Origin: Kitasatospora sp. NBC_00240
GTDB lineage: Bacteria > Actinomycetota > Actinomycetes > Streptomycetales > Streptomycetaceae
NCBI RefSeq assembly: GCF_026342405.1
Contig: NZ_JAPEMU010000001.1
Location: 1,054,001-1,118,000 of the forward strand
Direction of reading: 5' to 3'
DNA: 64,000 nucleotides
Shown here: positions 17,271 through 25,480 of the stretch, piece after piece
Layout of the letters: each line of letters begins with the position of its first letter
Numbering within the stretch: position 1 is the first letter of the stretch
Position numbers and translations under genes: made by a program
Notes under the pieces: model-generated
What the model was told of the DNA's origin: nothing
Seen by the model: the letters and a program-made list of their open reading frames with translations, nothing else
The model's database searches: none

Positions 17271-17450
17271 TCATCCCCGCGCCGGCGGGAGCAGCAGGCC
17301 GAACACGGTGTCGGCGATCACCGCGAAGTCGCCGCGCTCCAGCACCTTCCGGTCTTCGTAGGCGGTCCGCAGGGCACAGACCGTCCCGGCGGTTTCGGCC
17401 TTGTCCGCCGTGTCGGGGCCGTCGGCCGATGACGGGGAGAGGTCAGTCAC
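17271..17450 (-). CDS. Small 59-residue protein coupled to the VOC gene
   Basis: A GTG at 17450 overlaps the 3' end of the VOC gene (the GTG lies seven bases before its TGA). The frame has very strong third-position GC bias and encodes TDLSPSSADGPDTADKAETA, then VCALRTAYEDRKVLERGDFA and VIADTVFGLLLPPARG. The overlap implies translational coupling. I do not recognise the family; the second half may form a helix-rich fold. Confidence 0.6.
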   Translation of the reverse strand: MTDLSPSSADGPDTADKAETAGTVCALRTAYEDRKVLERGDFAVIADTVFGLLLPPARG

Positions 17451-17862
17451 GGCCTGCTCCTTCGGCCGTGCGGTCCTCGGCGGGGTGGGCCGCGCCGGCG
17501 GGCGCGCTCCACTCGGCGAGCTGGACGTCGATGCCGTTGGGGTCGACGAGCCCCAGCGTCCACCCGCCCCAGGGCTGCAGGGCCAGCGGCGAGGTCACCG
17601 TGACCCCCTCCGCGACGAGTCGGGCCGCCGCCTCGGCGATTCCGGTGACCGTGAAGGACACGAACCCGGTGAGCGGCGGTCCGGGGGCCACCGCGGTGTC
17701 CGAGGTGACCAGCAGGATGTCGGCGGCGCCGTCGTCCCGTTCGAGCTGGATGAGGTCGTCCGTGCGGAGGAGTTCCCGGAACCCGAGGTGCTCGGTGAAG
17801 AAGCGACTGGAGGCGGCCGGGTCGCCGACCTCCAAAGCCACCGTGGTGGAGGTGATGTTCAT
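17443..17862 (-). CDS. VOC-family protein
   Basis: The protein has 139 residues. The fold is clear: ITSTTVALEVGDPAASSRFF, EHLGFRELLRTDDLIQLERD, then FVSFTVTGIAEAAARLVAEG and the final strand WTLGLVDPNGIDVQLAEW. The last motif (DPNGI-x-Q) is typical of glyoxalase-like proteins, with a metal-binding residue usually two positions later. ATG 17862 starts the fold. It is the first gene of a two-gene unit with the small coupled protein. Confidence 0.85.
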   Translation of the reverse strand: MNITSTTVALEVGDPAASSRFFTEHLGFRELLRTDDLIQLERDDGAADILLVTSDTAVAPGPPLTGFVSFTVTGIAEAAARLVAEGVTVTSPLALQPWGGWTLGLVDPNGIDVQLAEWSAPAGAAHPAEDRTAEGAGRD

Positions 17863-17964
17863 GCCGTTCAGCCTGACCCTGGCGGCCGGCGCGAACAACG
17901 ACGGTTCTCGCAACGTTCGTTAACCCAGGTGTTCACGATGCCGCAGGCCGTCCGGGGGGTGCGG

Positions 17965-18852
17965 TCAGAAGCGGAACGCGCCGAGGTCGCGGACGGTGGC
18001 GGCGAGGGCGCGGACGAGGTCGTTCTCGGCCTCGGTCCGCCACACCAGGACGAAGGAGAGGGGGGAGAGGCCCTGGATCGGCAGCCAGCGGACGCCTGGC
18101 ATGCCCCAGTACCGGGTGACGTGGCTCGGGAAGGGCTGGATGATCTCGCCCATGGTGACCATGTCGATCAGTTCGGAGGAGTCCGCCACCTGGTGCGCGC
18201 GCTCGATCGGACGGCCTCGCGGTGTGCTGAAGGGCATGTAGCCCTCCTCCCAGTAGTCCAGTCCGATCCGGCCGGTGGCGTTCGGGAAGTCGGCGAGGTT
18301 CTCCAGCGGGACGGAGGACCGCCCGGCCAGGGGGTGGTCGGCCGAGACGGCGAGGATGCGGGGATCGGTGAACAGGGTCGGGCCGACGGTCAGGTCGGGC
18401 TCCTCGACGGGCAGCCAGGCGACGAAGACGTCGCACTCGCCGTCGCGCAGCTTGCCGAACGGGTCCTCCAGACTCGACAGTCGGACCTGCAGCTCCCACT
18501 GCGGGTGCCGTTTGCGGAAGGTCTTCCAGTAGATGTGCAGGTCCCCGACGTTGAACGGCATCATCAGGACGCGCAGCCGCCCGCTCACTCCCTGGGCGGC
18601 CATCCGCGCGCGCTCCAGCGACTCCTGCAGCCCCAGGTAGCACGGCCGCAGGTCGTCCCTCAGTTGCCGGCCGACCTCGGTCAGCCGCACGGTGCGGCTG
18701 GTGCGCTCGAACAGCATCGCCCCGACGCTGCGTTCCTGCTTCCTGATGGCCATGCTGACCCGGGCCGGGGTGACGCGCAGCCGTTCGGCGGTCCGGCCGA
18801 AGTGCAGTTCCTCGGCCAGCGCCAAGAAGATCTCGATGTCCCGAAGTTCCAT
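17965..18852 (-). CDS. LysR-family regulator
   Basis: The protein has 295 residues. The winged helix at residues 1-60 is MELRDIEIFLALAEELHFGR, TAERLRVTPARVSMAIRKQE, and the effector domain starts near residue 90 (SGRLRVLMMPFNVGDLHIYW). ATG 18852 has GGGGG six bases upstream; ATG 18858 is two codons earlier and its spacing is too short. It is divergent from the P450 gene at 19041, and a perfect inverted repeat lies between them, so it probably controls the P450 and itself. Confidence 0.9.
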   Translation of the reverse strand: MELRDIEIFLALAEELHFGRTAERLRVTPARVSMAIRKQERSVGAMLFERTSRTVRLTEVGRQLRDDLRPCYLGLQESLERARMAAQGVSGRLRVLMMPFNVGDLHIYWKTFRKRHPQWELQVRLSSLEDPFGKLRDGECDVFVAWLPVEEPDLTVGPTLFTDPRILAVSADHPLAGRSSVPLENLADFPNATGRIGLDYWEEGYMPFSTPRGRPIERAHQVADSSELIDMVTMGEIIQPFPSHVTRYWGMPGVRWLPIQGLSPLSFVLVWRTEAENDLVRALAATVRDLGAFRF

Positions 18853-18874
18853 CAGCATCCCCCGATGTATCAGT

Positions 18875-18892
18875 GATGATCTTCCGATCATC
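18875..18892. promoter_or_regulatory. LysR binding site candidate, perfect 7-4-7 inverted repeat
   Basis: GATGATC, TTCC, GATCATC is a perfect inverted repeat 22 bases upstream of the LysR start. A further half-site GATCATC lies at 18931..18937. Paired recognition and activation sites are usual for LysR proteins at divergent promoters. Confidence 0.6.
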
Positions 18893-19040
18893 CGAACGCG
18901 GCGCATTCTACGGTGCCCTTCGCTCCACAAGATCATCGACGGCAGGACGGATAATGGCCGCTCCGGGGGCAGCCGACGCCCGGTGCGAGATCTGCGGGCC
19001 GCCGATGGTGGCTGCCTGAACCACTTGGAGTCCCGAGCCC

Positions 19041-20225
19041 ATGAACGAGCCGACCGGCGATCGAAACCCGCGCGACCCATACGCCGGCTACGCCGCCTAC
19101 GCCGACATCCGCACGGCGGGCCCGGTCCAGCCCTTCCCCACCGGCCCCGGCGGGCACAGCAGCTACCTGGTCACCGGGTACGCCGAAGCCCGGCAGGCAT
19201 TCGCCGACCCGCGGCTCTCCAAGGACACCGCCGCCTTCTTCGCCGGCAGGGAATCGCGACGGCGCCTGCACCCCGCGGTGGCGCACACCATGCTGGCGAC
19301 CGACCCGCCCCACCACACCCGGCTGCGCAAACTGGTGGCCAAGGCCTTCACCACGGGCGCGGTGGCAGCCCTGCGTCCGTTCATCCAGGAGACCACCGAC
19401 AAGCTGCTGGACCGCTGGCCCGTCGGCGGCGAGGCCGACTTCGTGACCGATCTGGCGGCGCCCCTGCCGGTCGCGGTCATCTGTGAGCTGCTCGGGGTGC
19501 CGCAGGCCGACCGGGCCCAGGTACGGCACTGGTCGGACGAGTTGTTCGCCGCCGGGGCCCCCGACCGGGTCGACGCCGCCTCGCACGCCGTGGCCGGCTA
19601 CCTGACCGACCTCGTCGCCGACCGGCGGCGACGGCCGGGGAACGCCCTGCTGGACCGCCTGATCGCGGCCCGCGACGGCGGGGACAGCCTCGGCGAGGAG
19701 GAACTGGTGTCCCTGGCCGCGCTCCTGCTCGTCGCCGGACACGAGACCACCACCAACCACCTCGGCAACGCCGTCCTGGCGCTCCTCCAGCACCCCACCG
19801 AGCTGGAGCGCCTGCGCAGCGACCCGGACGGCATCGCGACCGCACTGGACGAGCTGCTGCGCTTCGACTCCCCCGTCAGCACCTCCACCTTCCGGTTCAG
19901 CACGGAGCCCGTCACCCTGGGGGACGTCGAGATCCCGGCCGGCCTGCCCGTGCTGGTCGCGATCGGCGCCGCCAACCGGGATCCGGGCCGGTTCCCGTCG
20001 CCCGACCTGCTCGACCTCGACCGGGCGGCCGCGGGGCACCTCGCCTTCGGCCACGGCATCCACCGCTGCCTCGGCGCCCCGCTGGCGCAGGCCGAGGCCG
20101 AGATCGCCCTCCGCGCCGTCCTCACGCGCTTCCCCCGGCTGCGGCTGGCCGTGCCGGCGGATCAACTCCGCTGGCGGCGGACGCGCCTGGTCCGGGGGCC
20201 TGCTTCGCTGCCCGTGCTGACCTGA
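19041..20225 (+). CDS. Cytochrome P450 monooxygenase
   Basis: The protein has 394 residues, normal for a soluble bacterial P450. It has the C-helix segment DPPHHTRLRKLVAKAFT, the I-helix oxygen-activation motif AGHETTT near 235, the K-helix ExxR in DELLRFDSPV, and the heme loop FGHGIHRCLGAPLAQAE with the cysteine ligand near 342. Such enzymes hydroxylate small molecules with electrons from ferredoxin; no ferredoxin gene lies nearby. GGAG before ATG 19041 supports the start. LysR control is likely. Confidence 0.93.
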   Translation: MNEPTGDRNPRDPYAGYAAYADIRTAGPVQPFPTGPGGHSSYLVTGYAEARQAFADPRLSKDTAAFFAGRESRRRLHPAVAHTMLATDPPHHTRLRKLVAKAFTTGAVAALRPFIQETTDKLLDRWPVGGEADFVTDLAAPLPVAVICELLGVPQADRAQVRHWSDELFAAGAPDRVDAASHAVAGYLTDLVADRRRRPGNALLDRLIAARDGGDSLGEEELVSLAALLLVAGHETTTNHLGNAVLALLQHPTELERLRSDPDGIATALDELLRFDSPVSTSTFRFSTEPVTLGDVEIPAGLPVLVAIGAANRDPGRFPSPDLLDLDRAAAGHLAFGHGIHRCLGAPLAQAEAEIALRAVLTRFPRLRLAVPADQLRWRRTRLVRGPASLPVLT

Positions 20226-20294
20226 GCGGCCCCGGGCGGGCGCCGGCGGCCGGGACGGGACGGGGCCGGTGCGGGGTCGGGGCCGGACGACGCG

Positions 20295-21848
20295 TCAGCC
20301 CCGGTGGGCGGCCACGATCTCCTCGACCACCGGTCGGGCGCGCTCGGCGTCGGCCGGGACGAGTCCGATCCGGGTGCGGCGGTCCAGGACGTCGGCCGCG
20401 TCCAGCGCGCCCTCGTGGGTCAGCGCGAACTCCACCTCGGCGCGGGTGACCTCGATCCCGGGGGCGACCGGCTCCAGCGGGCGGGCGACCGTCGCGGCGT
20501 CCAGCACCGCCCGTGACGCCCCGCCGTGACGCGCGGTCAGCGAAGCCGGTACGTCCTCGCCCGGCAGCGGAGCGCTGTCCCGGTGCCGCGGGGCCCCGAC
20601 CAGCGGGAGGTCCGCCGTCCGGCACGGCCCGGCGGCCAGGCCGCGCGCCCGCAGGACGGCGTCCACCGCGTCCTGGGCCATCCTGCGGTACGTGGTCAGC
20701 TTGCCGCCGACGACGGTGAGCACCCCGGAGGGCGACTCCAGTACGGCGTGCTTGCGGGAGATGTCGGCCGTGCTGCCGCCGCCGGTGTCGATCAGCGGAC
20801 GCAGCCCGGCGAAGGCGCCGCGCACCTCGTCGCGGGTCAACTGCCGTCGCAGGGCCGTGTTGACGGTGTCCAGCAGGAAGGAGATCTCGCCCTCGGTCGG
20901 CTCCGGCTCGTCCGGGACGGGGCCGGGCGCGTCCTCGTCGGTCAGGCCGACCACCACCCGTCCGAGCTGCTGCGGCAGCGCGAAGACGAAACGGCTGGTC
21001 GATCCGGGCACCGGCACGGTCAGCGCCGCCGAGGGGTGCCCGAAAGCCGCCGCGTCGAAGACCAGATGGGTGCCGCGGCTGGGCCGCAGCCGGATCGAGG
21101 GGTCGACCTCGCCGGCCCACACGCCCGTGGCGTTGACGACGGCCCGGGCCGACACCCGCAGCGTCTGCCCGGTGAGCGTGTCGGTGAGCAGCGCCGAGGT
21201 GCCGGTGACCTCGTCCGCCCGTACCCGGGTCAGTACCGCGGCGCCGTGCTGCGCCGCCGTCCGGGCGATCGCGACGACCAGCCGGGCGTCGTCGATCAGC
21301 TGGCCGTCGTGGGCGACCAGCGCGCCGGTCAGCCCCTCCCGGCGCACGGCCGGCACCAGCTCCGCGGTCTCGGCCACGCCGACCCGGCGGAGGCGCGGCA
21401 GCACCCGGGCCGGCGTGCCGGCGCTCAGCCGCAGGACGTCGCCCGCCAGGAAGCCCGCGCGGACGAGCGCGGCCCGGCCGCGTCCCGTCGAGGGCAGCAG
21501 CGGCACCAGCTGGGGCAGGGCGCGCACCAGGTGCGGGGCGGTGCGGGTCATCAGGATGCCGCGTTCCACGGCGCTCTCCCGGGCCACCCCGATCCGGCCG
21601 GAGGCCAGGTACCGCAGGCCGCCGTGGACGAGCTTGGAGCTCCACCGGCTGGTGCCGAACGCCAGGTCGCGGGATTCGACCAGCACCGTGCGCAGCCCGC
21701 GCGAGGCGGCGTCCAGGGCCGTGCCGGCGCCGGTGACCCCGCCGCCGATCACCAGGACGTCGATCCGGCCGCCGCCGGCGGCGAGTTCGTCGAGGTCGCG
21801 GGCGCGGCGGCGGCCGTCGAGTGCGGTCGAGCCGGTGGCTGGGGTCAT
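20295..21848 (-). CDS. glpD: Glycerol-3-phosphate dehydrogenase, FAD-dependent
   Basis: The protein has 517 residues. It has the FAD-binding motif VLVIGGGVTGAGTALDAASR near residue 30, the GlpD signature TSRWSSKLVHGGLRYL, and a C-terminal domain with VVGGKLTTYRRMAQDAVDAV. It oxidises glycerol-3-phosphate to dihydroxyacetone phosphate at the membrane and passes electrons to quinone. Its ATG overlaps the stop codon of the TetR gene (ATGA), so both are coupled. The neighbour across the divergent promoter uses acyl-DHAP, so this enzyme may supply DHAP for lipid synthesis rather than for glycerol use alone. Confidence 0.92.
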   Translation of the reverse strand: MTPATGSTALDGRRRARDLDELAAGGGRIDVLVIGGGVTGAGTALDAASRGLRTVLVESRDLAFGTSRWSSKLVHGGLRYLASGRIGVARESAVERGILMTRTAPHLVRALPQLVPLLPSTGRGRAALVRAGFLAGDVLRLSAGTPARVLPRLRRVGVAETAELVPAVRREGLTGALVAHDGQLIDDARLVVAIARTAAQHGAAVLTRVRADEVTGTSALLTDTLTGQTLRVSARAVVNATGVWAGEVDPSIRLRPSRGTHLVFDAAAFGHPSAALTVPVPGSTSRFVFALPQQLGRVVVGLTDEDAPGPVPDEPEPTEGEISFLLDTVNTALRRQLTRDEVRGAFAGLRPLIDTGGGSTADISRKHAVLESPSGVLTVVGGKLTTYRRMAQDAVDAVLRARGLAAGPCRTADLPLVGAPRHRDSAPLPGEDVPASLTARHGGASRAVLDAATVARPLEPVAPGIEVTRAEVEFALTHEGALDAADVLDRRTRIGLVPADAERARPVVEEIVAAHRG

Positions 21849-22423
21849 GGCGCGAGGTATCCGTTCAGGGCTCTGGCCAGTTCGCGCCGCCATGCTTCCT
21901 CGGGAAGCAGCTGGGCGACCATGCGGTACGACTGGACGGTGGACTGGGCGATGAGCAGCACCATCGCGGCCAGCTCGGTCGGCTCCCCGGCGCGCACCGA
22001 GCCGTGCCGCTGGCCGAGCACCAGCGCGCCGCACAGGGCGTCGAGCAGGCCGCGCTGGCTGGTGCCGAGCCGCTCGGTGACGTACTCGAAGAGGACCTCG
22101 GGGTCGGAGTGCAGCAGCGCGCCGAGCACCGGGTGGTCGCGGATCCGCAACGCGACCTCGACGATCCAGGCGACCACGGACTCGCGGTCGTCGCCGGCCC
22201 GGACGACCTGTGCCTGGGTGGTGGCGATCTCGCGGGTCAGCAGGGCGCCGACGACCGCGCGGACGTCCGGCCAGCGGCGGTAGACGGTCGGCCGGCTGAC
22301 CCCCGCCCGGCGGGCGATCTCGGCCAGCTGGGTGCGGCGGGCGCCGAGGTGGGTGATCAGCTCGGCGGCCGCGTCGAGGATGGCGTCGTCGACGCTCTGC
22401 GGGTCAGCATTACTACTTGACAT
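21845..22423 (-). CDS. TetR-family regulator of the glycerolipid locus
   Basis: The protein has 192 residues. The DNA-binding domain is AILDAAAELITHLGARRTQL, AEIARRAGVSRPTVYRRWPD. ATG 22423 (MSSSNADPQS) is chosen; there is no Shine-Dalgarno sequence, so the message may be leaderless. It is coupled to glpD and lies only 20 bases from the start codon of the divergent oxidase gene, so a single bound dimer could repress both directions. In Mycobacterium tuberculosis Rv2250c holds the same position. Confidence 0.9.
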   Translation of the reverse strand: MSSSNADPQSVDDAILDAAAELITHLGARRTQLAEIARRAGVSRPTVYRRWPDVRAVVGALLTREIATTQAQVVRAGDDRESVVAWIVEVALRIRDHPVLGALLHSDPEVLFEYVTERLGTSQRGLLDALCGALVLGQRHGSVRAGEPTELAAMVLLIAQSTVQSYRMVAQLLPEEAWRRELARALNGYLAP

Positions 22424-22443
22424 GATGTGTAAAACTGTAACGC
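22424..22443. promoter_or_regulatory. Very short divergent promoter/operator region
   Basis: Only 20 bases separate two ATG codons on opposite strands. The region GATGTGTAAAACTGTAACGC holds two direct copies of TGTAA. Neither gene has a Shine-Dalgarno sequence, so transcripts are probably leaderless or start inside the opposite gene. Confidence 0.5.
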
Positions 22444-24084
22444 ATGACACCCGATGCGCCAACCGGACCGGACCGGACGCCCGCCACCCTGCCGCTGCCC
22501 CCGATGAAGTGGGACGCCTGGGGCGACCCCGACCTCGCCAAGCCGCTCTCCGAGGACATCAGGGGGTTGCTGGAGCAGGCGCTCGGGGTGACGCCGGCCG
22601 ACCACCCCGCGCCCACCGCCGAGGAGGTCGTCCTGCGGCCGTCCGCCCTGCCGCAGGAGGACCTGGACGCCCTCGCCGCGATCGTCGGCGCCGCGCACGT
22701 CAGCAGCCACGACGCCGACCGGCTGCCCCGCGCGGGCGGCAAGTCGACCCCCGACCTGCTGCGCCGCCGCAGCCGCGAGGTCCAGGACGCCCCGGACGCC
22801 GTCGTGCTCCCGGGCGGCGAGGACGAGATCACCGCGCTCCTGGCGCTCTGCGCCGAGCGGCGGATCGCGATCGTGCCGTTCGGCGGCGGCACCAGCGTGG
22901 TCGGCGGCGTCGACCCGGTCCGCGGCGGCTTCACCGCCGTCATCTCGCTCGACCTGCGGCGCTTCGACCGCCTGGAGTCGCTGGACGAGGTCTCCGGCGA
23001 GGCCGTCCTCGGCGCGGGCCTGACCGGGCCGCAGGCGGAGGCGCTGCTCGCCGCCCGGGGGTACGAGCTCGGCCACTACCCGCAGAGCTTCCGGTACGCG
23101 ACCGTCGGCGGCTTCGCGGCCACCCGGTCCTCCGGCCAGAACTCGGCGGGCCACGGCCGCTTCGACGACATGGTCCGCGGGCTGCGGGTGCTCACGCCGT
23201 CCGGCGCGATCGACCTCGGACGCGCCCCGGCCTCGGCCGCCGGCCCCGACCTGCGCCAGCTGTTCCTCGGCTCCGAGGGCACGCTGGGCGTCATCACCGC
23301 CGTCCGGCTGCGGGTCCACCCCACTCCCGCCGTGAAGATCCACGAGGCCTGGAGCTTCCCCGACTTCGCGACCGGCGCCGCCGCGCTGCGCGAGGTCGAG
23401 CAGCAGGGCACCGGCCCGACCGTGATCCGGATCTCCGACGAGACCGAGACCGCGATCAACCTGGCGATGACCGACCGGATCGGCGGCGCCCAGGTCACCG
23501 GCGGCTGCCTGGCGGTGACCGTCTTCGAGGGCACCCCCGAGCAGGCGGCCGCCCGCCACCTGCGGACCAGGGAGGTCCTGCTGGCCGCGGGCGGCACCTC
23601 GCTCGGCGAGGAGGCCGCCAAGGCCTGGGAGCACGGCCGCTTCAACGCGCCGTACCTGCGCGACTCGCTGCTCACCGCCGGCGCGCTCTGCGAGACCCTG
23701 GAGACCGCCACCAGCTGGGCCGGCCTGGCCGCGCTGAAGGCCGCCGTGACCTCGGCCCTGGAGGGCGCGCTGCGCGAGAGCGGTTCGTCCTCCCTGGTGA
23801 TGTGCCACATCTCGCACGTCTACCCGACCGGCGCTTCGCTCTACTTCACCGTCGTGGCGGCCCAGCAGGGCGACCCGCTCAAGGAGTGGGGCCGGGCGAA
23901 GCAGGCGGCGGGCGACGCCATCCTGGCGCACGGCGGCACCATCACCCACCACCACGCGGTCGGCACCGACCACCTGCCGTGGATGACCCGGGAGATCGGC
24001 GACCTCGGGGTGAAGATCCTCCGGGCCGTCAAGGACGCCGTCGACCCGGCCGGGATCCTCAACCCCGGCAAGCTCATCCCGTGA
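22444..24084 (+). CDS. FAD-binding oxidase, alkyl-dihydroxyacetonephosphate synthase-like
   Basis: The protein has 546 residues. The FAD-binding PCMH domain (about residues 100-290) has IVPFGGGTSVVGGVDPVRGG, ATVGGFAATRSSGQNSAGHG and LFLGSEGTLGVITAVRLRVH. The C-terminal domain has SLVMCHISHVYPTGASLYFT and the histidine-rich GGTITHHHAVGTDHLPWM, which matches the active-site histidines of alkylglycerone-phosphate synthase. That enzyme swaps the acyl chain of acyl-DHAP for a fatty alcohol and starts ether lipids. Bacterial members are poorly studied. It overlaps the kinase gene downstream (GTGA) and corresponds to M. tuberculosis Rv2251. Confidence 0.88.
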   Translation: MTPDAPTGPDRTPATLPLPPMKWDAWGDPDLAKPLSEDIRGLLEQALGVTPADHPAPTAEEVVLRPSALPQEDLDALAAIVGAAHVSSHDADRLPRAGGKSTPDLLRRRSREVQDAPDAVVLPGGEDEITALLALCAERRIAIVPFGGGTSVVGGVDPVRGGFTAVISLDLRRFDRLESLDEVSGEAVLGAGLTGPQAEALLAARGYELGHYPQSFRYATVGGFAATRSSGQNSAGHGRFDDMVRGLRVLTPSGAIDLGRAPASAAGPDLRQLFLGSEGTLGVITAVRLRVHPTPAVKIHEAWSFPDFATGAAALREVEQQGTGPTVIRISDETETAINLAMTDRIGGAQVTGGCLAVTVFEGTPEQAAARHLRTREVLLAAGGTSLGEEAAKAWEHGRFNAPYLRDSLLTAGALCETLETATSWAGLAALKAAVTSALEGALRESGSSSLVMCHISHVYPTGASLYFTVVAAQQGDPLKEWGRAKQAAGDAILAHGGTITHHHAVGTDHLPWMTREIGDLGVKILRAVKDAVDPAGILNPGKLIP

Positions 24085-25013
24085 GCGGGCCGGCGGCCGC
24101 CGGGCCGATCCGCAAGGTCACCCTGCTGACCAACCCGGCCGCGGGCGGCGGCCGGGCCGAGCAGGCCGCCCGGCGGGCGGCCGACCGGCTGCGCGAGCGC
24201 GGCGTCGAGGTCCTCGCCACCGCCGGCGCCGACGCCGCGGACTCCCTTCGACTGGCCCGCGAGGCGGTCGCCCGCGGCACCGACGCCCTGGTGGTCGCGG
24301 GCGGCGACGGCATGATCAGCCTGGCCCTGCAGGCCCTCGCCGGCAGCGGTGTGCCGCTCGGCGTGATCCCGGCCGGCACCGGCAACGACCACGCCCGCGA
24401 GTTCGGGATCCCGCTGAAGGACCCCGAGGCAGCGGCGGACGTGATCGTCGACGGGCGGGTGGAGACCGTCGACCTCGGCCGGATCGAGGCCGCCGACGGC
24501 ACCGTCCGGATCTTCGGCTCGGTGCTGGCCACCGGCTTCGACTCGCTGGTCAGCGACCGGACCAACCGGCTCCGCTGGCCGCACGGCCGGATGCGCTACA
24601 ACCTGGCCATCCTGGTCGAGTTCGCCAACCTGCGGCCGCTGCCGTTTCGGCTGGTGCTGGCGGACGGCACGGTCGTCGACCGCCCGCTCACCCTGGCGGC
24701 GATCGGCAACACCCGCAGCTACGGCGGCGGGATGGTGATCTGCCCGGGGGCGGACCGCAGCGACGGCCTGTTCGACGTCACCCTCGTGCACGCCATGCCC
24801 CGCCTGCGGGTGGCGCGCTTCTTCCCGACCGTGTTCAAGGGCACCCACGTGCGGCGCTCCGAGGTGGAGACCTACCGTACGGCCTCGCTGCGCATCGAGT
24901 CCCCGGGGATCAACGCGTACGCGGACGGCGAGTACGTCGGCCCGCTGCCGGCCGAGGTCCGGATCCTGCCGAAGTCGCTCGACGTCATCGTCCCCGGCGC
25001 GACCGCGCGCTGA
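24081..25013 (+). CDS. Diacylglycerol kinase-family (YegS/DagK-like) lipid kinase
   Basis: The protein has 310 residues from a GTG that overlaps the stop of the oxidase gene. The nucleotide-binding part has VTLLTNPAAGGGRAEQAARR, the loop VVAGGDGMISLALQALAGS (GGDG) and GVIPAGTGNDHAREFGIP; the second domain has VLATGFDSLVSDRTNRLRWP and PGINAYADGEYVGPLPAEV. Such enzymes phosphorylate diacylglycerol or related lipids at the inner face of the membrane. Next to an ether-lipid-type synthase, an alkylglycerol lipid is a possible substrate. M. tuberculosis Rv2252, a characterised diacylglycerol kinase, is in the same place. Confidence 0.9.
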   Translation: MSGPAAAGPIRKVTLLTNPAAGGGRAEQAARRAADRLRERGVEVLATAGADAADSLRLAREAVARGTDALVVAGGDGMISLALQALAGSGVPLGVIPAGTGNDHAREFGIPLKDPEAAADVIVDGRVETVDLGRIEAADGTVRIFGSVLATGFDSLVSDRTNRLRWPHGRMRYNLAILVEFANLRPLPFRLVLADGTVVDRPLTLAAIGNTRSYGGGMVICPGADRSDGLFDVTLVHAMPRLRVARFFPTVFKGTHVRRSEVETYRTASLRIESPGINAYADGEYVGPLPAEVRILPKSLDVIVPGATAR

Positions 25014-25015
25014 GG

Positions 25016-25047
25016 CCCCGGCCCTGCCGGTCGCGGCAGGGCCGGGG
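25016..25047. terminator. Hairpin terminator between convergent units
   Basis: A perfect 14-bp stem (CCCCGGCCCTGCCG with its complement) and a GTCG loop begin three bases after the kinase stop codon and lie just beyond the end of the glycosidase remnant on the other strand. Confidence 0.8.
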
Positions 25048-25066
25048 GTCGGGGTTCGGGGTTCGG

Positions 25067-25480
25067 TCAGGGGAACTGCACGCCGACCAGCGTCCACTGC
25101 TGGGTGGTGGCGCCGGCCGAGGGGGCGGCCTGGACGATCTGGGCACCCTTGGCGAGGGAGCCGTCGGCGGTGTCGAGGGCCTTGCTGCTGGGCGCCGATC
25201 GGCGTGGCGGCGATCAGCGGCCAGTTGAAGGTGGCGGTGATCCTCCCGTCCACGTAGCCGCGGGTGATGGTGCGGATCTGCGGGGCGGCGCCGCCGTTCA
25301 GGTCCAGGGAGCCGTTCTCGCTGGCCCGGATCGGCTTGTCGAGGGCGGTCGCGCCGGCGGGCGTCGGACGGTTGCAGGCGGTTCCCGTGTCGCCGGTGCC
25401 GCCGTTGGTGCCCTCGCAGGGGTAGTGGTGCCCGATGACGTCCACCACGGCGGCGTAGGAGGGGTCGGCCTGCAGCGTGG
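25067..25480 (-). pseudogene. Remnant of a secreted glycosidase (GH59 galactocerebrosidase-like) with lectin tail
   Basis: Two pieces remain. The first (25480 to about 25215) reads SYAAVVDVIGHHYPCEG, ASENGSLDLNGGAAPQIRTI and TRGYVDGRITATFNWPLIAA, which resembles the catalytic barrel of galactocerebrosidases with its ENGS segment. After a frame change near 25200 the second piece reads SSKALDTADGSLAKGAQIVQ and TTQQWTLVGVQFP to a stop at 25067, the end of a ricin-type lectin domain. The N terminus and several hundred middle residues are missing. The remnant abuts the stop codon of the NRDE gene, so its 5' part was lost by deletion. Confidence 0.75.
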
